A DNA stretch of 31,930 nucleotides from the NCBI GenBank assembly GCA_964409695.1, contig CAYPDX010000008.1, positions 1 to 31,930 on the forward strand, written 5' to 3'. The position numbers and the translations under genes were made by a program. Shown in pieces: positions 8,134 through 17,349 of this stretch. Source of the DNA: JABDAD01 sp964409695 (GTDB lineage: Bacteria > Pseudomonadota > Alphaproteobacteria > Rickettsiales > Rickettsiaceae). The stretch's first letter is position 1. Every line of letters begins with the position of its first letter. The notes under the pieces are model-generated. The model had not been told where the DNA came from. It saw only the letters and a list, made by a program, of their open reading frames with translations, and searched no databases.

Positions 8134-9333
8134 GTGCAGATTTTGTCAGAAGAAAGTGATGACGGCAAGAAAAATATACTTCAAATAGTGCCAACGCTTA
8201 ATTGCGGTGGTGTAGAAAGGGGAACTATTGATGTAGCGAGGGCTATCCATGATAGTGGGCAAACCCCTTATGTACTATCATCAGGTGGTTCACTCTGTGG
8301 TAGAATAAAAGAGATACCCACGCATCTTATAAAGCACAATGTTTCTAGCAAAAACCCCATTAGAATGTTAAGTAATATTTTTTATATAGAGAAGCTGATC
8401 AAAAGAGAAAAAATTGATTTAGTTCATGCAAGGTCAAGGGCGCCAGCATGGAGCGCATATTATGCTTGTAAAAGAACTAATACGCCATTTATTACTACAT
8501 TCCATGGAATCTATAGTCTAAAAAATTCATTAAAGAGATACTATAATAGCGTCATGACAAAAGGACAGATTGTGATTGCAGTCTCAAATTTTGTAAAAGA
8601 ACATATACTTAAGAATTATGGAGTGGATGAGAAGAAGATTAGGGTAATTTACAGAGGTGTTGACCTTGAATATTTTAATCCTGAACTTGGTACGGAGGTC
8701 TTGAAAAATAAATTTACAGAAAAATATAATATCCCGTCCTCAGTTCCAGTCATAATAATGCCATCAAGATTAACATCATGGAAGGGGCAGAATATATTAA
8801 TTGATGCTCTATCTACCATGAAAGATAAAGATTTTTATTGTCTGTTTGTTGGGGATTTAGCTAGCCATCCTGATTATGTTGAAAGATTGAAGAATCTGAT
8901 TATGAAACATAAGCTGCAAAGTAAAGTACAAATTTTCGGCCCAGAAACTAATATGCTTGGTCTATATAATAGGGCTGATATTGTAGTTTCAGCTTCAATT
9001 GAGCCGGAAGCATTTGGTAGAAGTAATGTAGAAGCTCAGGCTATGGCTAAAATTGTTATAGCTACAAATATTGGTGGTTCTGCTGAGACAATAGAGGATG
9101 GTGTTACGGGTTTTCATGTTAAGCCAGGTGACCATCTTGATATGGCAGAGAAAATAAAATATGCACTTAGTATTTTAGGTACTAAAGAAGCTGAAAAAAT
9201 GACGAAATTAGCAAGAAAAAGTGTTGAAGATCGTTTTTCTCTGAAACAGATGCAAGATAGTACGCTTGCAGTATATGACGAAATTCTTGGCAAACCCAAA
9301 ATTAGTCGTAAAAAACCCGCCCCTCATGTCTAG
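8134..9333 (+). CDS. Glycosyltransferase family 4
   Basis: The 399-residue protein is a GT-B fold sugar transferase. The N-terminal half shows the acceptor-side loop LNCGGVERGT (22-31). The C-terminal half shows SRLTSWKGQ (211-219) and the nucleotide-sugar motif E292-x7-E300 (PEAFGRSNVEA). The start is GTG (8134). A 3'-end overlap of eight bases with the next gene, also a glycosyltransferase, shows they are made together. With that gene it most likely builds lipopolysaccharide core or another surface glycan; donor and acceptor cannot be read from the sequence. Confidence 0.9.
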   Translation: MQILSEESDDGKKNILQIVPTLNCGGVERGTIDVARAIHDSGQTPYVLSSGGSLCGRIKEIPTHLIKHNVSSKNPIRMLSNIFYIEKLIKREKIDLVHARSRAPAWSAYYACKRTNTPFITTFHGIYSLKNSLKRYYNSVMTKGQIVIAVSNFVKEHILKNYGVDEKKIRVIYRGVDLEYFNPELGTEVLKNKFTEKYNIPSSVPVIIMPSRLTSWKGQNILIDALSTMKDKDFYCLFVGDLASHPDYVERLKNLIMKHKLQSKVQIFGPETNMLGLYNRADIVVSASIEPEAFGRSNVEAQAMAKIVIATNIGGSAETIEDGVTGFHVKPGDHLDMAEKIKYALSILGTKEAEKMTKLARKSVEDRFSLKQMQDSTLAVYDEILGKPKISRKKPAPHV

Positions 9334-10114
9334 AATTTCCTGTTTTATTATCGCAAAAAATGAAGAAGAAAAAATTGCAAAAGCAATTAATAGTGTCAAA
9401 AATATTGTTGAAGAAGTCATATTGATAGATAGTGGCAGTACAGACAAGACTATACAGATTGCTGAGAGTTTGGGGGCAAAAATTGTCTATAATAAGTGGC
9501 CTGGTTATTTGAAGCAAAAAATATATGGTGAGTCACTTTGTAAGAATGATTGGATATTAAATATCGATGCTGATGAAGAGCTTACACCTTCTCTTCAAGA
9601 AGAAATAGACCTTATAGATCAGACTGATTTAATATCTAACTATAAAGCTTATAGAATCAATTTTGTGATTCTTCATAGGAATGAGAATAAACCAAGACGT
9701 TTTGCTCCTGCAAATAGTTTTATCCGATTATATAATAAAAAGCATGCTGCTTTTGCTTTTAACAAAGGTGACAGTACCCATGATGATGTGAAATTAAAAG
9801 ATGTGGTTGATGTTAAGAAAGATATATATCTCTTGACCTGCGATGCATTACATAGATCAGGTACATCAATTGAGCATCTAACAAATAAGGCAAATTTCTA
9901 CTCAGGAGAACAGGCGAGCGCTATGTTTAAGAGAGGGCGATCTGTAAGCAATTTACGTCTTATATTTGAATTTCCACTTTGGGTTTTTAAGGCATTTATT
10001 ATCAGGAGATATTTTGTATTTGGTGTTGATGGATTTGTTGATTCCATGATCTTTGCTTATGCAAGATTCATAAGACTCGCAAAATTGCGTGAGTTACAAA
10101 ATAATAAAAAATAG
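9326..10114 (+). CDS. Glycosyltransferase family 2, LPS core type (WaaE/KdtX-like)
   Basis: The 262-residue protein begins MSRISCFIIAKNEEEKIAKAI, the standard GT2 start. It has the donor-binding DSGSTD (35-40) and the metal-binding DADEE (81-85), which together match the WaaE/KdtX family of LPS core glucosyltransferases. I start at ATG 9326, overlapping the upstream GT4 stop by eight bases (ATGTCTAG). A longer frame from 9266 would add 20 residues copied from the overlap and lacks family support. A hydrophobic stretch near residues 213-235 (LIFEFPLWVFKAFI) may touch the membrane. LptD in the same window supports an LPS-bearing cell. Confidence 0.9.
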   Translation: MSRISCFIIAKNEEEKIAKAINSVKNIVEEVILIDSGSTDKTIQIAESLGAKIVYNKWPGYLKQKIYGESLCKNDWILNIDADEELTPSLQEEIDLIDQTDLISNYKAYRINFVILHRNENKPRRFAPANSFIRLYNKKHAAFAFNKGDSTHDDVKLKDVVDVKKDIYLLTCDALHRSGTSIEHLTNKANFYSGEQASAMFKRGRSVSNLRLIFEFPLWVFKAFIIRRYFVFGVDGFVDSMIFAYARFIRLAKLRELQNNKK

Positions 10115-10142
10115 AGCTTTATATAGATAAAAATAAGGCTAA

Positions 10143-10570
10143 TATAGAGCGTGGCATTTTGACAATAAATCTATCACTAGCCTTCCGGGTTCTGAAACTG
10201 TTATGGGATAGCAGTTTAAAAATTTACTATTGAATAATAGAAAATTCATTTGGGAAAAATTACATATATATCCTGAGGATATAGTATCTGATAACGCTTT
10301 TTTCAAAGAAAAACAATTAGAGCTCTGGGTTGTCAAATTGATTATTCAATACAAACAACCACAAATAATTTATATGCTTGTGAGGTCAAATTTTCTAAAA
10401 ATCCTATAGGTTTAAGTGTTGTAAATGAAATGGAGGAGAAAATCCAAAAGTTAAGCGTGCCAAGAGGTTTTTCCTGTATTCCAGTTCTAATTCATATAAA
10501 TTGGGTACAAGATTCCGTGATTGAAAGAGAATATTTCAAAAAAATTATTGATTTTGGGGAGTCATTTTAG
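10143..10570 (+). pseudogene. C-terminal remnant of a P-loop ATPase with PD-(D/E)XK-like nuclease end
   Basis: Three fragments read as one protein end. The first gives DNKSITSLPGSETVMG, then TAG where a Glu codon is expected. The same frame goes on with QFKNLLLNNRKFIWEKLHIYPEDIVSDN. A slip in a run of six T then shifts to RKTIRALGCQIDYSIQ, followed by LYACEVKFSKNPIG and LIHINWVQDSVIE, ending at TAG 10568-10570. The GCQIDY...EVKFS pattern is the D...ExK nuclease-like end seen in bacterial AAA ATPases common in Rickettsiales. The ATPase half is missing. One nonsense codon and one frameshift make it dead. It fills the space between the glycosyltransferase and mipZ, and abuts the mipZ stop. Confidence 0.75.
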
Positions 10571-10571
10571 G

Positions 10572-11387
10572 CTAAAAATTGAGTTTCAGTGCTAAAAGAA
10601 AATCTCGTAATTCTTGTCTTGCAGCAACATGTGAAAGACTAAAATTCTTCTCATAATTTGCTTTTGTAAGATCGAGTAATGTTAGGCCTTGTAAAAACAA
10701 TTCCCTAAATATTACCCTCTCTCCAAAGCCTGGAGCTTGTCTAAAACTTACTCTTTTGGCAAGTTCATCGAGAACCATCGCAACATTTCTTTTGTTTTGA
10801 GCATCTATTGAACTAAGGCGATTACGCATTACAATCCAATCTATGGAGCCTTGGTCACGTTTAGCTCTTTCCAATTTTTGCTCCCAAACCATTTGACTAT
10901 AAATTGAAGGGCCAAGAACTTTAAAACTACCAGCATCAATTTTTGCCATAACATCAATATCAATGAAGCTATCATTAATAGGCGTAATTACTGTGTCGGC
11001 GTAAGAATGAGCTATAGATGATAGGTTTGAATGTGAGCCTGGCGTATCAATGACGATAAAATCCGAGCTAGATTTAAGATCAGCAAGTAAAGATTCAAAG
11101 TATTTTTTCTCTTCTTCGTGTTTTTGTGTTCTATTTTCAGCTGTGCTTTCTTTCAGAATAATGTGAGAAGGCATAGATATTCTAATATTAGGATTTTGTT
11201 GATTATATCTTTCTCTATTTTCAATATACCGAGTTAATGAGCCTTGCCTACAATCAACATCAATAGATGAAACTTTAAAGCCTTTTTCAAGTAAGCTGAC
11301 TATTAAATGCATAGAGCAGGTAGTTTTACCTGCTCCGCCTTTTTCATTACCTACTACAAAAATATACGGTAATTTTTTAGTGTTCAT
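10572..11387 (-). CDS. mipZ: MipZ-like ParA-family ATPase, division-site positioning
   Basis: MipZ forms a gradient from the chromosome poles and keeps FtsZ rings at mid-cell in alphaproteobacteria lacking MinCDE. The 271-residue protein has a deviant Walker A GNEKGGAGKTT (13-23), an acidic/Arg block SIDVDCRQGSLTRYIENR (41-58), and Walker B FIVIDTPGS (110-118, Asp114). The SIDWIVMRNRLS and GFGERVIFRELF stretches are typical of MipZ rather than generic ParA. It starts 11 bases inside pepA, so translation of the two is coupled. No ParB gene is adjacent. Confidence 0.92.
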   Translation of the reverse strand: MNTKKLPYIFVVGNEKGGAGKTTCSMHLIVSLLEKGFKVSSIDVDCRQGSLTRYIENRERYNQQNPNIRISMPSHIILKESTAENRTQKHEEEKKYFESLLADLKSSSDFIVIDTPGSHSNLSSIAHSYADTVITPINDSFIDIDVMAKIDAGSFKVLGPSIYSQMVWEQKLERAKRDQGSIDWIVMRNRLSSIDAQNKRNVAMVLDELAKRVSFRQAPGFGERVIFRELFLQGLTLLDLTKANYEKNFSLSHVAARQELRDFLLALKLNF

Positions 11388-12879
11388 AATTCTCTTTTAT
11401 AAATCTATTCAGTAAACGAATTCCAAATCCAGCTGCACCTTTTGGTGCTAATGGTTTATCCTTTGAGCTATAAGCAACGCCGGCAATATCTAAGTGCGCC
11501 CAATCTACTTTATTTACAAAATGCTGTAAAAATTGCGCTGCCGTATTGCTGGATGCATGTGCTCTTGGAGCTCCTAAATTAGCGACATCTGCAATAGATG
11601 ATTTTATCATTTTATCATACTCTGAATGGAGTGGTAAGCGCCATAATTGATCTCCGCTTTCAATACCAGCATGATTTAATTTAGCTGCTAATTCATCATT
11701 ATTAGAAAATAATCCACCATAAACGTCTCCAAGAGCAATAACAACGGCACCTGTTAATGTTGCAAGGTCAATCATTACAGAAGGTTTGAAGTTTTCTTGT
11801 GTATACCATAGAGCATCAGCAAGAACTAATCTCCCTTCAGCATCTGTATCGAGTACTTCAATAGTTTTGCCGGACATAGATGTTACAACATCTCCTGGTC
11901 TCTGCGCATTACCTCCTGGCATATTTTCTACAAGGCCAACTACTCCAACAACATTTACTTTTGCCTTACGAGTTGCAAGAGCCATCATTGTACCAAATAC
12001 TGCAGCAGATCCGCACATGTCGTATTTCATATCCCCCATATTAGCTGAAGGTTTAATAGAAATACCACCAGTATCAAATGTTACCCCCTTGCCAACTAAT
12101 GCTACTGGTTTTGAATTATTACCTTTGCCTAGATATTTCATTACTACAAGTTTTGATTCTCTTATTGAACCTTGGCCTACTCCAACAAGAGCATTCATAC
12201 CAAGTTTCTTCATCTCTTTTTCTCCTAGAATTTCAATTTCAATTCCAAGCGGTTCAAGTGTAGATTTGATTATTTCACTGTAGCTTTCAGGAAATTTAAT
12301 ATTTGATGGTTCATTACTTATATTACGAGCTTCATAAATTGCTTGCGCAATAGCATGGTAATATGCAAATTCTTCTTTTGCTTTTTTAGAATTCTCAGAA
12401 TGAATCTCAATTTGCTTGAGCTTTATTAGTTCTTCAGGCTTTTTTGTTGTGTGATATTTTTCGAAACTATAGTTTGAAAGAGTGACTCCAGAAGCAATTA
12501 AAGCCGAAGCTTTTTCACTTGTCACTTTGCCAAGTTGCGTAACTTCAATGAAGCCTTCTGTACATCTTGAAGCTTTAAGAGCACATGATATGTGGCTACC
12601 TAATTCTTCGATTTTTACTTCAGTTAGATCATCTTCTTTACCTATTCCAATAAGATAGATGAGCTGGAGTTTTTTATCTATATTTAATGCTGTGATAGAT
12701 TTAACTTGTCCAAACTTTCCTGAAAAATTATCGAAAGATTTTAGAATTTTACTAATTATACCATCATATTTTTGATCGAGCATTTTTGTGTGATTAGAGA
12801 GTTTCAAATCTTCCGAAACTAATACGCAAATACAAGATGCTTTGTCATCGTATTTTTCTACAAACTTAACTTCTAACAT
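11377..12879 (-). CDS. pepA: Leucyl aminopeptidase, M17 family (PepA)
   Basis: PepA is a cytosolic two-metal hexameric aminopeptidase that removes N-terminal residues from peptides. The 500-residue protein keeps all metal and catalytic residues: Lys264, Asp269, Lys276, Asp287, Asp346, Glu348 and Arg350 (signature DTDAEGRL, 344-351). Each is offset by six from E. coli PepA. The upstream region has a hairpin that contains the likely ribosome-binding site (GAGAG). The gene overlaps mipZ by 11 bases. Confidence 0.97.
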   Translation of the reverse strand: MLEVKFVEKYDDKASCICVLVSEDLKLSNHTKMLDQKYDGIISKILKSFDNFSGKFGQVKSITALNIDKKLQLIYLIGIGKEDDLTEVKIEELGSHISCALKASRCTEGFIEVTQLGKVTSEKASALIASGVTLSNYSFEKYHTTKKPEELIKLKQIEIHSENSKKAKEEFAYYHAIAQAIYEARNISNEPSNIKFPESYSEIIKSTLEPLGIEIEILGEKEMKKLGMNALVGVGQGSIRESKLVVMKYLGKGNNSKPVALVGKGVTFDTGGISIKPSANMGDMKYDMCGSAAVFGTMMALATRKAKVNVVGVVGLVENMPGGNAQRPGDVVTSMSGKTIEVLDTDAEGRLVLADALWYTQENFKPSVMIDLATLTGAVVIALGDVYGGLFSNNDELAAKLNHAGIESGDQLWRLPLHSEYDKMIKSSIADVANLGAPRAHASSNTAAQFLQHFVNKVDWAHLDIAGVAYSSKDKPLAPKGAAGFGIRLLNRFIKENYEH

Positions 12880-12880
12880 A

Positions 12881-12914
12881 ATAATCTCTCAATGTTTTTA
12901 ATTTGAGTGATTAT
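12881..12914 (-). promoter_or_regulatory. Hairpin covering the pepA ribosome-binding site
   Basis: On the reverse strand ATAATCACTCAA (12914-12903) pairs with TTGAGAGATTAT (12892-12881), 11 of 12 bases, around a 10-base loop. The second arm contains GAGAG, the only Shine-Dalgarno-like stretch before the pepA ATG at 12879. If transcribed from upstream, the stem could mask translation of pepA-mipZ. It could instead be a terminator of the ATPase gene or a protein-binding operator. The pairing is seen; the role is inferred. Confidence 0.45.
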
Positions 12915-12953
12915 CAGAATTTATGTATAGAAAAGCAAGAGTAAAATGAAGCC

Positions 12954-14093
12954 TTAGTTTTTCTTATAATTTATAAAATTCTTTAGTCCCATAACTCTAA
13001 CATTTTCAGCTATTAAGAAATTTTCTTCAAGTGGAATAATAATATATAATTCATCTAAATGAAGTTCTTCTAATGCTATTCTCATTGAAGAAGTAATTTT
13101 TGGAGAATCTGTATATTTAAACTCAATACCAATTTTTTTCCCATCTTTACAAATCATTAAATCTAATTCTGCATTATTATGAGTAGCCCAAAAATAACAA
13201 TCTTCTTTTTCAGCATTGAGATGATGTACAACTTCCTCTAATGCAAACCCTTCCCATGATGAACCAGTTTTAGGATGGAGTCTAACTTCATCACCTTTTA
13301 TACCGAGTAATGCGTGTAATATTCCACTATCTCTTATATATATCTTTGGCGTTTTTACTTGACGCTTTTTGATATTTTCATACCAAGGTTTTAAAACTCT
13401 TACAACAAACAATGTTTCTAAAATATCTAAATATCTTTTTACAGTTACATCAGATACAGCAAGTGATTTTCCTATTTCGGAATAATTCATAATATTTCCA
13501 TGATAATGCGCAAGCATCATGCAAAACTTACGCATCTCTTGCGAAGAAATATTAAAACCCATTGTTCCTATATCTCTTTCAATAAAAGTGTTAATATAAG
13601 ATTTTCTCCAGAATAAACTTGCTTCTTCATTTATTGCTAAATAAGATTTTGGGAACCCACCTCTTTCCCATAATTGTTTCATATTTCCTACTTCAGGTAA
13701 TTTGAAAGGGGTTAATTCTATATAAGCTATCCTTCCAGCTAGGGTTTCTGATGATTGCTCCAATAGATCACGTGAGGCACTTCCAAGAATTAATATTTTA
13801 GATTTGGGTTTTCTGTCTACAAGTACTCTTAGGTAGGGAAAAATATCCTTTAATCTTTGAATCTCGTCGATAATGATAGCTCCTTCTAGAGGCTCTAAGG
13901 TAAGTTTTGGATTTTCGAGTTTTATTCTATCGCTTGGATCTTCCAAATCAAATAGATGGTATTTTTCAAATTTTTTTGCATATTCTAATGCTAACGTGGT
14001 TTTGCCGCATTGACGAGGCCCTAAAATAGCGCATATTGGTACTATTTCAAAGATTCTATTTACTTGATTTATATAATTATCCCGATTAATCAT
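12954..14093 (-). CDS. P-loop ATPase with DUF4143 domain (AAA_14 family)
   Basis: From the ATG at 14093 the protein has 379 residues. The AAA_14 domain shows Walker A GPRQCGKTT (25-33), Walker B AIIIDEIQR (72-80) and a sensor LILGSAS (101-107). A small helical region follows (SQEMRKFCMMLAHYHGNIMNYSEIGKSL), with a winged-helix look. The DUF4143 end carries an ELDLMI...GIEFKY core like PD-(D/E)XK nucleases. Such proteins are frequent in host-associated bacteria and their job is not settled; links to toxin-antitoxin or defence have been suggested. A longer frame from 14129 adds 12 residues without family support. No partner gene is adjacent. Confidence 0.85.
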   Translation of the reverse strand: MINRDNYINQVNRIFEIVPICAILGPRQCGKTTLALEYAKKFEKYHLFDLEDPSDRIKLENPKLTLEPLEGAIIIDEIQRLKDIFPYLRVLVDRKPKSKILILGSASRDLLEQSSETLAGRIAYIELTPFKLPEVGNMKQLWERGGFPKSYLAINEEASLFWRKSYINTFIERDIGTMGFNISSQEMRKFCMMLAHYHGNIMNYSEIGKSLAVSDVTVKRYLDILETLFVVRVLKPWYENIKKRQVKTPKIYIRDSGILHALLGIKGDEVRLHPKTGSSWEGFALEEVVHHLNAEKEDCYFWATHNNAELDLMICKDGKKIGIEFKYTDSPKITSSMRIALEELHLDELYIIIPLEENFLIAENVRVMGLKNFINYKKN

Positions 14094-14174
14094 ACCATGA
14101 AATCTCAAAGTGATACTTTGAATATACATGGTGAATTGTAAAAATCCAAGAGAATATTTTGAGTTACTGTGGCA

Positions 14175-15563
14175 TTAATTATTTTTGCGCCAAGTTACTT
14201 GCCCGTTAGGCTTATCTTCTAAAATAATTCCTTTTTCAACAAGTAAGTCCCTTATTCTATCGGCTTCTTTCCAATTTTTTGATAATTTGGCTATCTTCCT
14301 TTCTTCAATAAGAACTTCAATTCCAGAATCAATCTCATTCATATTAAACCAATTTGAAGTATTCTCTGCAAAAAATCCGAGAATTTTTCCACAAGAGGCA
14401 AGAATCTTAGCTTTTTCTTCTGCTTCAGATCCCGTGGATTTATTGATTTCTTTGGTAATTTGAGTCATTATTGAAATAGCGCTATGAATATTTAAATCAT
14501 CGCATATGGCCGATGTAAACTCAGTTGGTAAATTTGAAAATTCTATAGGCATGAAATTTTCTAGATCAAAATCTTCTAGGGCTCTATAGAAGTAATTCAT
14601 TGTCTCGGTTGCGTCATATAAGGCTTTTTCATTATAATCTATTGGAGATCTATAATGAGAATTTAGAAGCAAAAGCCTTATTACTTCTCCTTTTACTTTT
14701 TTCTCTCTCATATCATAGATTGTAATAAAATTGCCAAGAGATTTGCTCATTTTTTCGCCATTCACTGTGAGGAAGCCATTGTGAACCCAGTAGTTGGCAA
14801 ATTTACTTCCAGGAAATGCGCAGCAGCTTTGCGCTATCTCATTTGTATGATGGGGAAACATTAAATCTGCTCCTCCACCGTGAATATCAAAATCAGTTCC
14901 AAGGAATTTATAGCTCATGGCTGAACATTCTATATGCCATCCTGGCCTTCCTGCGCCCCAAGGACTTTGGTATGCGGCTCCTAAATCTTCACCTGTTGAT
15001 GGTTTCCAAAGTACAAAATCCGCTGGGTGTTTTTTGTTATTATCAATTTCTATTCTTGAGCCTTGTATTAGATTGTCAATTTCTTTGCCAGCAAGTTTTC
15101 CATAATCTGCAAAAGATTTTGTGCTATAATAAACATGGTTATTTGATACATAAGCATGGTGGTTATTTATTAGTTTTTCGATAATCTCAATCATTGTATC
15201 AATGGTTTCTGTAGCTTTTGGTTCGAAAGTTGGGGAAAGACAATGAAGATACTTAGAATCTTCATGAAATCCTTTCGTAACTTTAGAAGTGAGCTCATTG
15301 ATTGAAATGCCTAAATCTTTGGCTCTTTGAATAATTTTATCGTCAATATCTGTAATATTTCGGACAAATGTGACAGAGTTATTTCCATACACTTCCATTA
15401 AAATACGGTATAAAACGTCGTAAATGACAAGTGCTCTTGCATTTCCTATATGAGGTTTATCATAAACCGTTGGCCCACAAACATATAATTTAATATTTTT
15501 GTTGTTAATAGGAGTAAAAAATTCTAACTTACCAGTAAGCGTGTTGGTGAATTTTAGCTTCAT
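14175..15563 (-). CDS. cysS: Cysteinyl-tRNA synthetase
   Basis: CysS charges tRNA-Cys. The 462-residue class I synthetase has zinc ligands Cys29, Cys213, His238 and Glu242, the HIGN motif (38-41) and KMSKS (271-275). The GWHIECSAMS block (208-217) is also present. Length matches the family. It runs leftward and diverges from the sensor kinase gene with only 42 bases between starts. A tRNA-Cys gene lies about 10 kb to the left in the same window. Confidence 0.98.
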   Translation of the reverse strand: MKLKFTNTLTGKLEFFTPINNKNIKLYVCGPTVYDKPHIGNARALVIYDVLYRILMEVYGNNSVTFVRNITDIDDKIIQRAKDLGISINELTSKVTKGFHEDSKYLHCLSPTFEPKATETIDTMIEIIEKLINNHHAYVSNNHVYYSTKSFADYGKLAGKEIDNLIQGSRIEIDNNKKHPADFVLWKPSTGEDLGAAYQSPWGAGRPGWHIECSAMSYKFLGTDFDIHGGGADLMFPHHTNEIAQSCCAFPGSKFANYWVHNGFLTVNGEKMSKSLGNFITIYDMREKKVKGEVIRLLLLNSHYRSPIDYNEKALYDATETMNYFYRALEDFDLENFMPIEFSNLPTEFTSAICDDLNIHSAISIMTQITKEINKSTGSEAEEKAKILASCGKILGFFAENTSNWFNMNEIDSGIEVLIEERKIAKLSKNWKEADRIRDLLVEKGIILEDKPNGQVTWRKNN

Positions 15564-15605
15564 GTTTATGATTAATTAAAGTGATATAGCTTTTATAGAT
15601 AATTC

Positions 15606-17348
15606 ATGCAAACGGAACAACTAAAAAAACAATTCTCACAAGATGAGTTCAATTTCAACTTAAAAGTCATAATGTTGTTGGTGGCTATTGAAGTAGTCGT
15701 GCTTATGTGCATATCTTTTGTTAAAATTTATGTAGATAAAAAACATAGTATTGTAAATAAAATGCGTGAGGAAGTCGATGTACTTGAGCGGGTTTTTATA
15801 AATGATACAGATTATTCTACCTATGTTTTAAGTCAAATGGCGTCCTTAATAAAACATAATTATACTAAATCAGATAATATCGATAATATATTATCACATT
15901 ATAGTGTAAATATTAGTGAGAAGAGCTTTTTCGGTTGGCATGGGTTTTATTGGTTAGACAAAAATCATATTTTAAAAAATTCAAATATTGATGGAAGTAT
16001 TAACAGGGGAACTAATCTCAATTTTCTAAGTTCTGTTAGGCTATCCAAAATTTCACCAGGTAAAGTATTTTTCGGTCTAAATCCAAGCACATCAAAGTAT
16101 TTTACTACATTGCTAGATCTTACATATGGAGTTAATAATGAAAATGGAGAATTTATTGGTACTCTTTTACTTCAGATGCAAACTTCTGATATGTTACAAG
16201 ATCTTGAAACATATAGAAGAAACGATTTTACGGTTTTTTCAGTTATAGATAGTAAATTGAATATTGCAACTTCCTACCCTATTCATGCTAATTTGATAGG
16301 TCACTCTGGTAGAGCGATAGTTTCTCAAAAATTGCTTGATGAAGTCGCGAAAATAAATTTCTTTTCCAAAAATACTCGAGAATTTTCTTATATAAATATG
16401 ATAAATGGCGCTAATTTTTTAGCTAAAAAAATCAAAAATATGCCTTTCCTGTTAGTAGTTAGCATTGATGCTGAATATGTCAGAGGCACATTAACTCAAA
16501 AAATTGCTCTTAAATTTATTGAAATTATCATTCTTGCTTCATTCTTCTTGGTTCTAGTGTTGCTTATATATAAAAGAGAAACTCTATTAAGAGGCAAAGC
16601 CGAGAAAGCTTCGAAAATTGCAACAAAAGCTATGATAGCAAAATCTGATTTTCTATCATATACAGCACATGAAGTAAGGTCTCCTCTTGGGTTTATACTC
16701 ACTGGATCTGAGATTATGGATAAAAAATTATTTGGACCAATTCCTTCTCAATATGCAGATTATGTTCAAGGTATCCATCATAATGCAAAGCTTATTTTAG
16801 ATTTTATAAATGATATTTTAGATGAAAGAAATATTGTGAGTGGTAATTTTAGATTAGATGAAAAACTTTGTAACGTTAGAGATTTAATAGAAAAAGCCGT
16901 GCTTACAAATAGAACTCGCTTTCACTCAAGAAAAATAGAGATAGCAAAAATTATACCAGATGATTTACCATATCTTCTTGCTGATGAAAGAAAGATCATG
17001 CAAGTGCTTAATAACTTACTCACTAACGCTTATAAATATTCTTTAGATAATACTACAATTACTATAGAAGTAAAAATTGTTTTAGGACAATTGCTAATAG
17101 TAATAAAAGATCAAGGAATTGGAATGGATGATGATGAACTAAAGATAGCAGTTACAAAATATGGCACAGTTCATAATGGAAAATCTGGTAACTTAATAGA
17201 ATCATATGGTCTTGGTTTACCTATTGTTCTAATGCTTCTTAAGGCTCATGATGCAAAAATTGATATAGAAAGTAAAGAATCTGTTGGAACTACAATAACA
17301 ATTACTTTCTCAAGAGATAGAGTAATTTTTAATGCAAAAAATGAATGA
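15606..17348 (+). CDS. PleC-like membrane sensor histidine kinase
   Basis: The 580-residue protein has one membrane helix (about 21-42), a periplasmic sensor domain of about 260 residues that looks like a Cache/PAS-like fold, and a second helix (about 302-322). A HisKA domain with His355 in TAHEVRSP follows, then a HATPase with N box NNLLTNAYKYS (469-479), G1 box DQGIGMD (502-508) and G2 box YGLGLPI (534-540). The stretch after the His (SEIMDKKLFGPIP...YADYVQGIHHNAKLILDFINDILD) resembles PleC, the alphaproteobacterial cell-cycle kinase. The H box is unusual (AHEVRSP rather than SHELRTP). There is no receiver domain and no response regulator next to it. It is followed at once by rpe. Confidence 0.9.
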   Translation: MQTEQLKKQFSQDEFNFNLKVIMLLVAIEVVVLMCISFVKIYVDKKHSIVNKMREEVDVLERVFINDTDYSTYVLSQMASLIKHNYTKSDNIDNILSHYSVNISEKSFFGWHGFYWLDKNHILKNSNIDGSINRGTNLNFLSSVRLSKISPGKVFFGLNPSTSKYFTTLLDLTYGVNNENGEFIGTLLLQMQTSDMLQDLETYRRNDFTVFSVIDSKLNIATSYPIHANLIGHSGRAIVSQKLLDEVAKINFFSKNTREFSYINMINGANFLAKKIKNMPFLLVVSIDAEYVRGTLTQKIALKFIEIIILASFFLVLVLLIYKRETLLRGKAEKASKIATKAMIAKSDFLSYTAHEVRSPLGFILTGSEIMDKKLFGPIPSQYADYVQGIHHNAKLILDFINDILDERNIVSGNFRLDEKLCNVRDLIEKAVLTNRTRFHSRKIEIAKIIPDDLPYLLADERKIMQVLNNLLTNAYKYSLDNTTITIEVKIVLGQLLIVIKDQGIGMDDDELKIAVTKYGTVHNGKSGNLIESYGLGLPIVLMLLKAHDAKIDIESKESVGTTITITFSRDRVIFNAKNE

Positions 17349-17349
17349 A

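Noticed and set aside
10139..10336. A short leftward frame between the glycosyltransferase and mipZ
   Set aside because: The + strand of this stretch reads as an ATPase remnant with family-like blocks, a better explanation.
11786..12283. A 165-codon frame on the + strand inside pepA
   Set aside because: It is a mirror of the pepA coding strand, with no ribosome-binding site and a composition forced by pepA codons.
12954..14093. DUF4143 ATPase as part of a new defence island
   Set aside because: Its neighbours are housekeeping genes (pepA, cysS) and no partner gene is present; it stands alone.
14816..15184. A 122-codon + strand frame inside cysS
   Set aside because: It lies fully within cysS, which has all its motifs, so it is a shadow.
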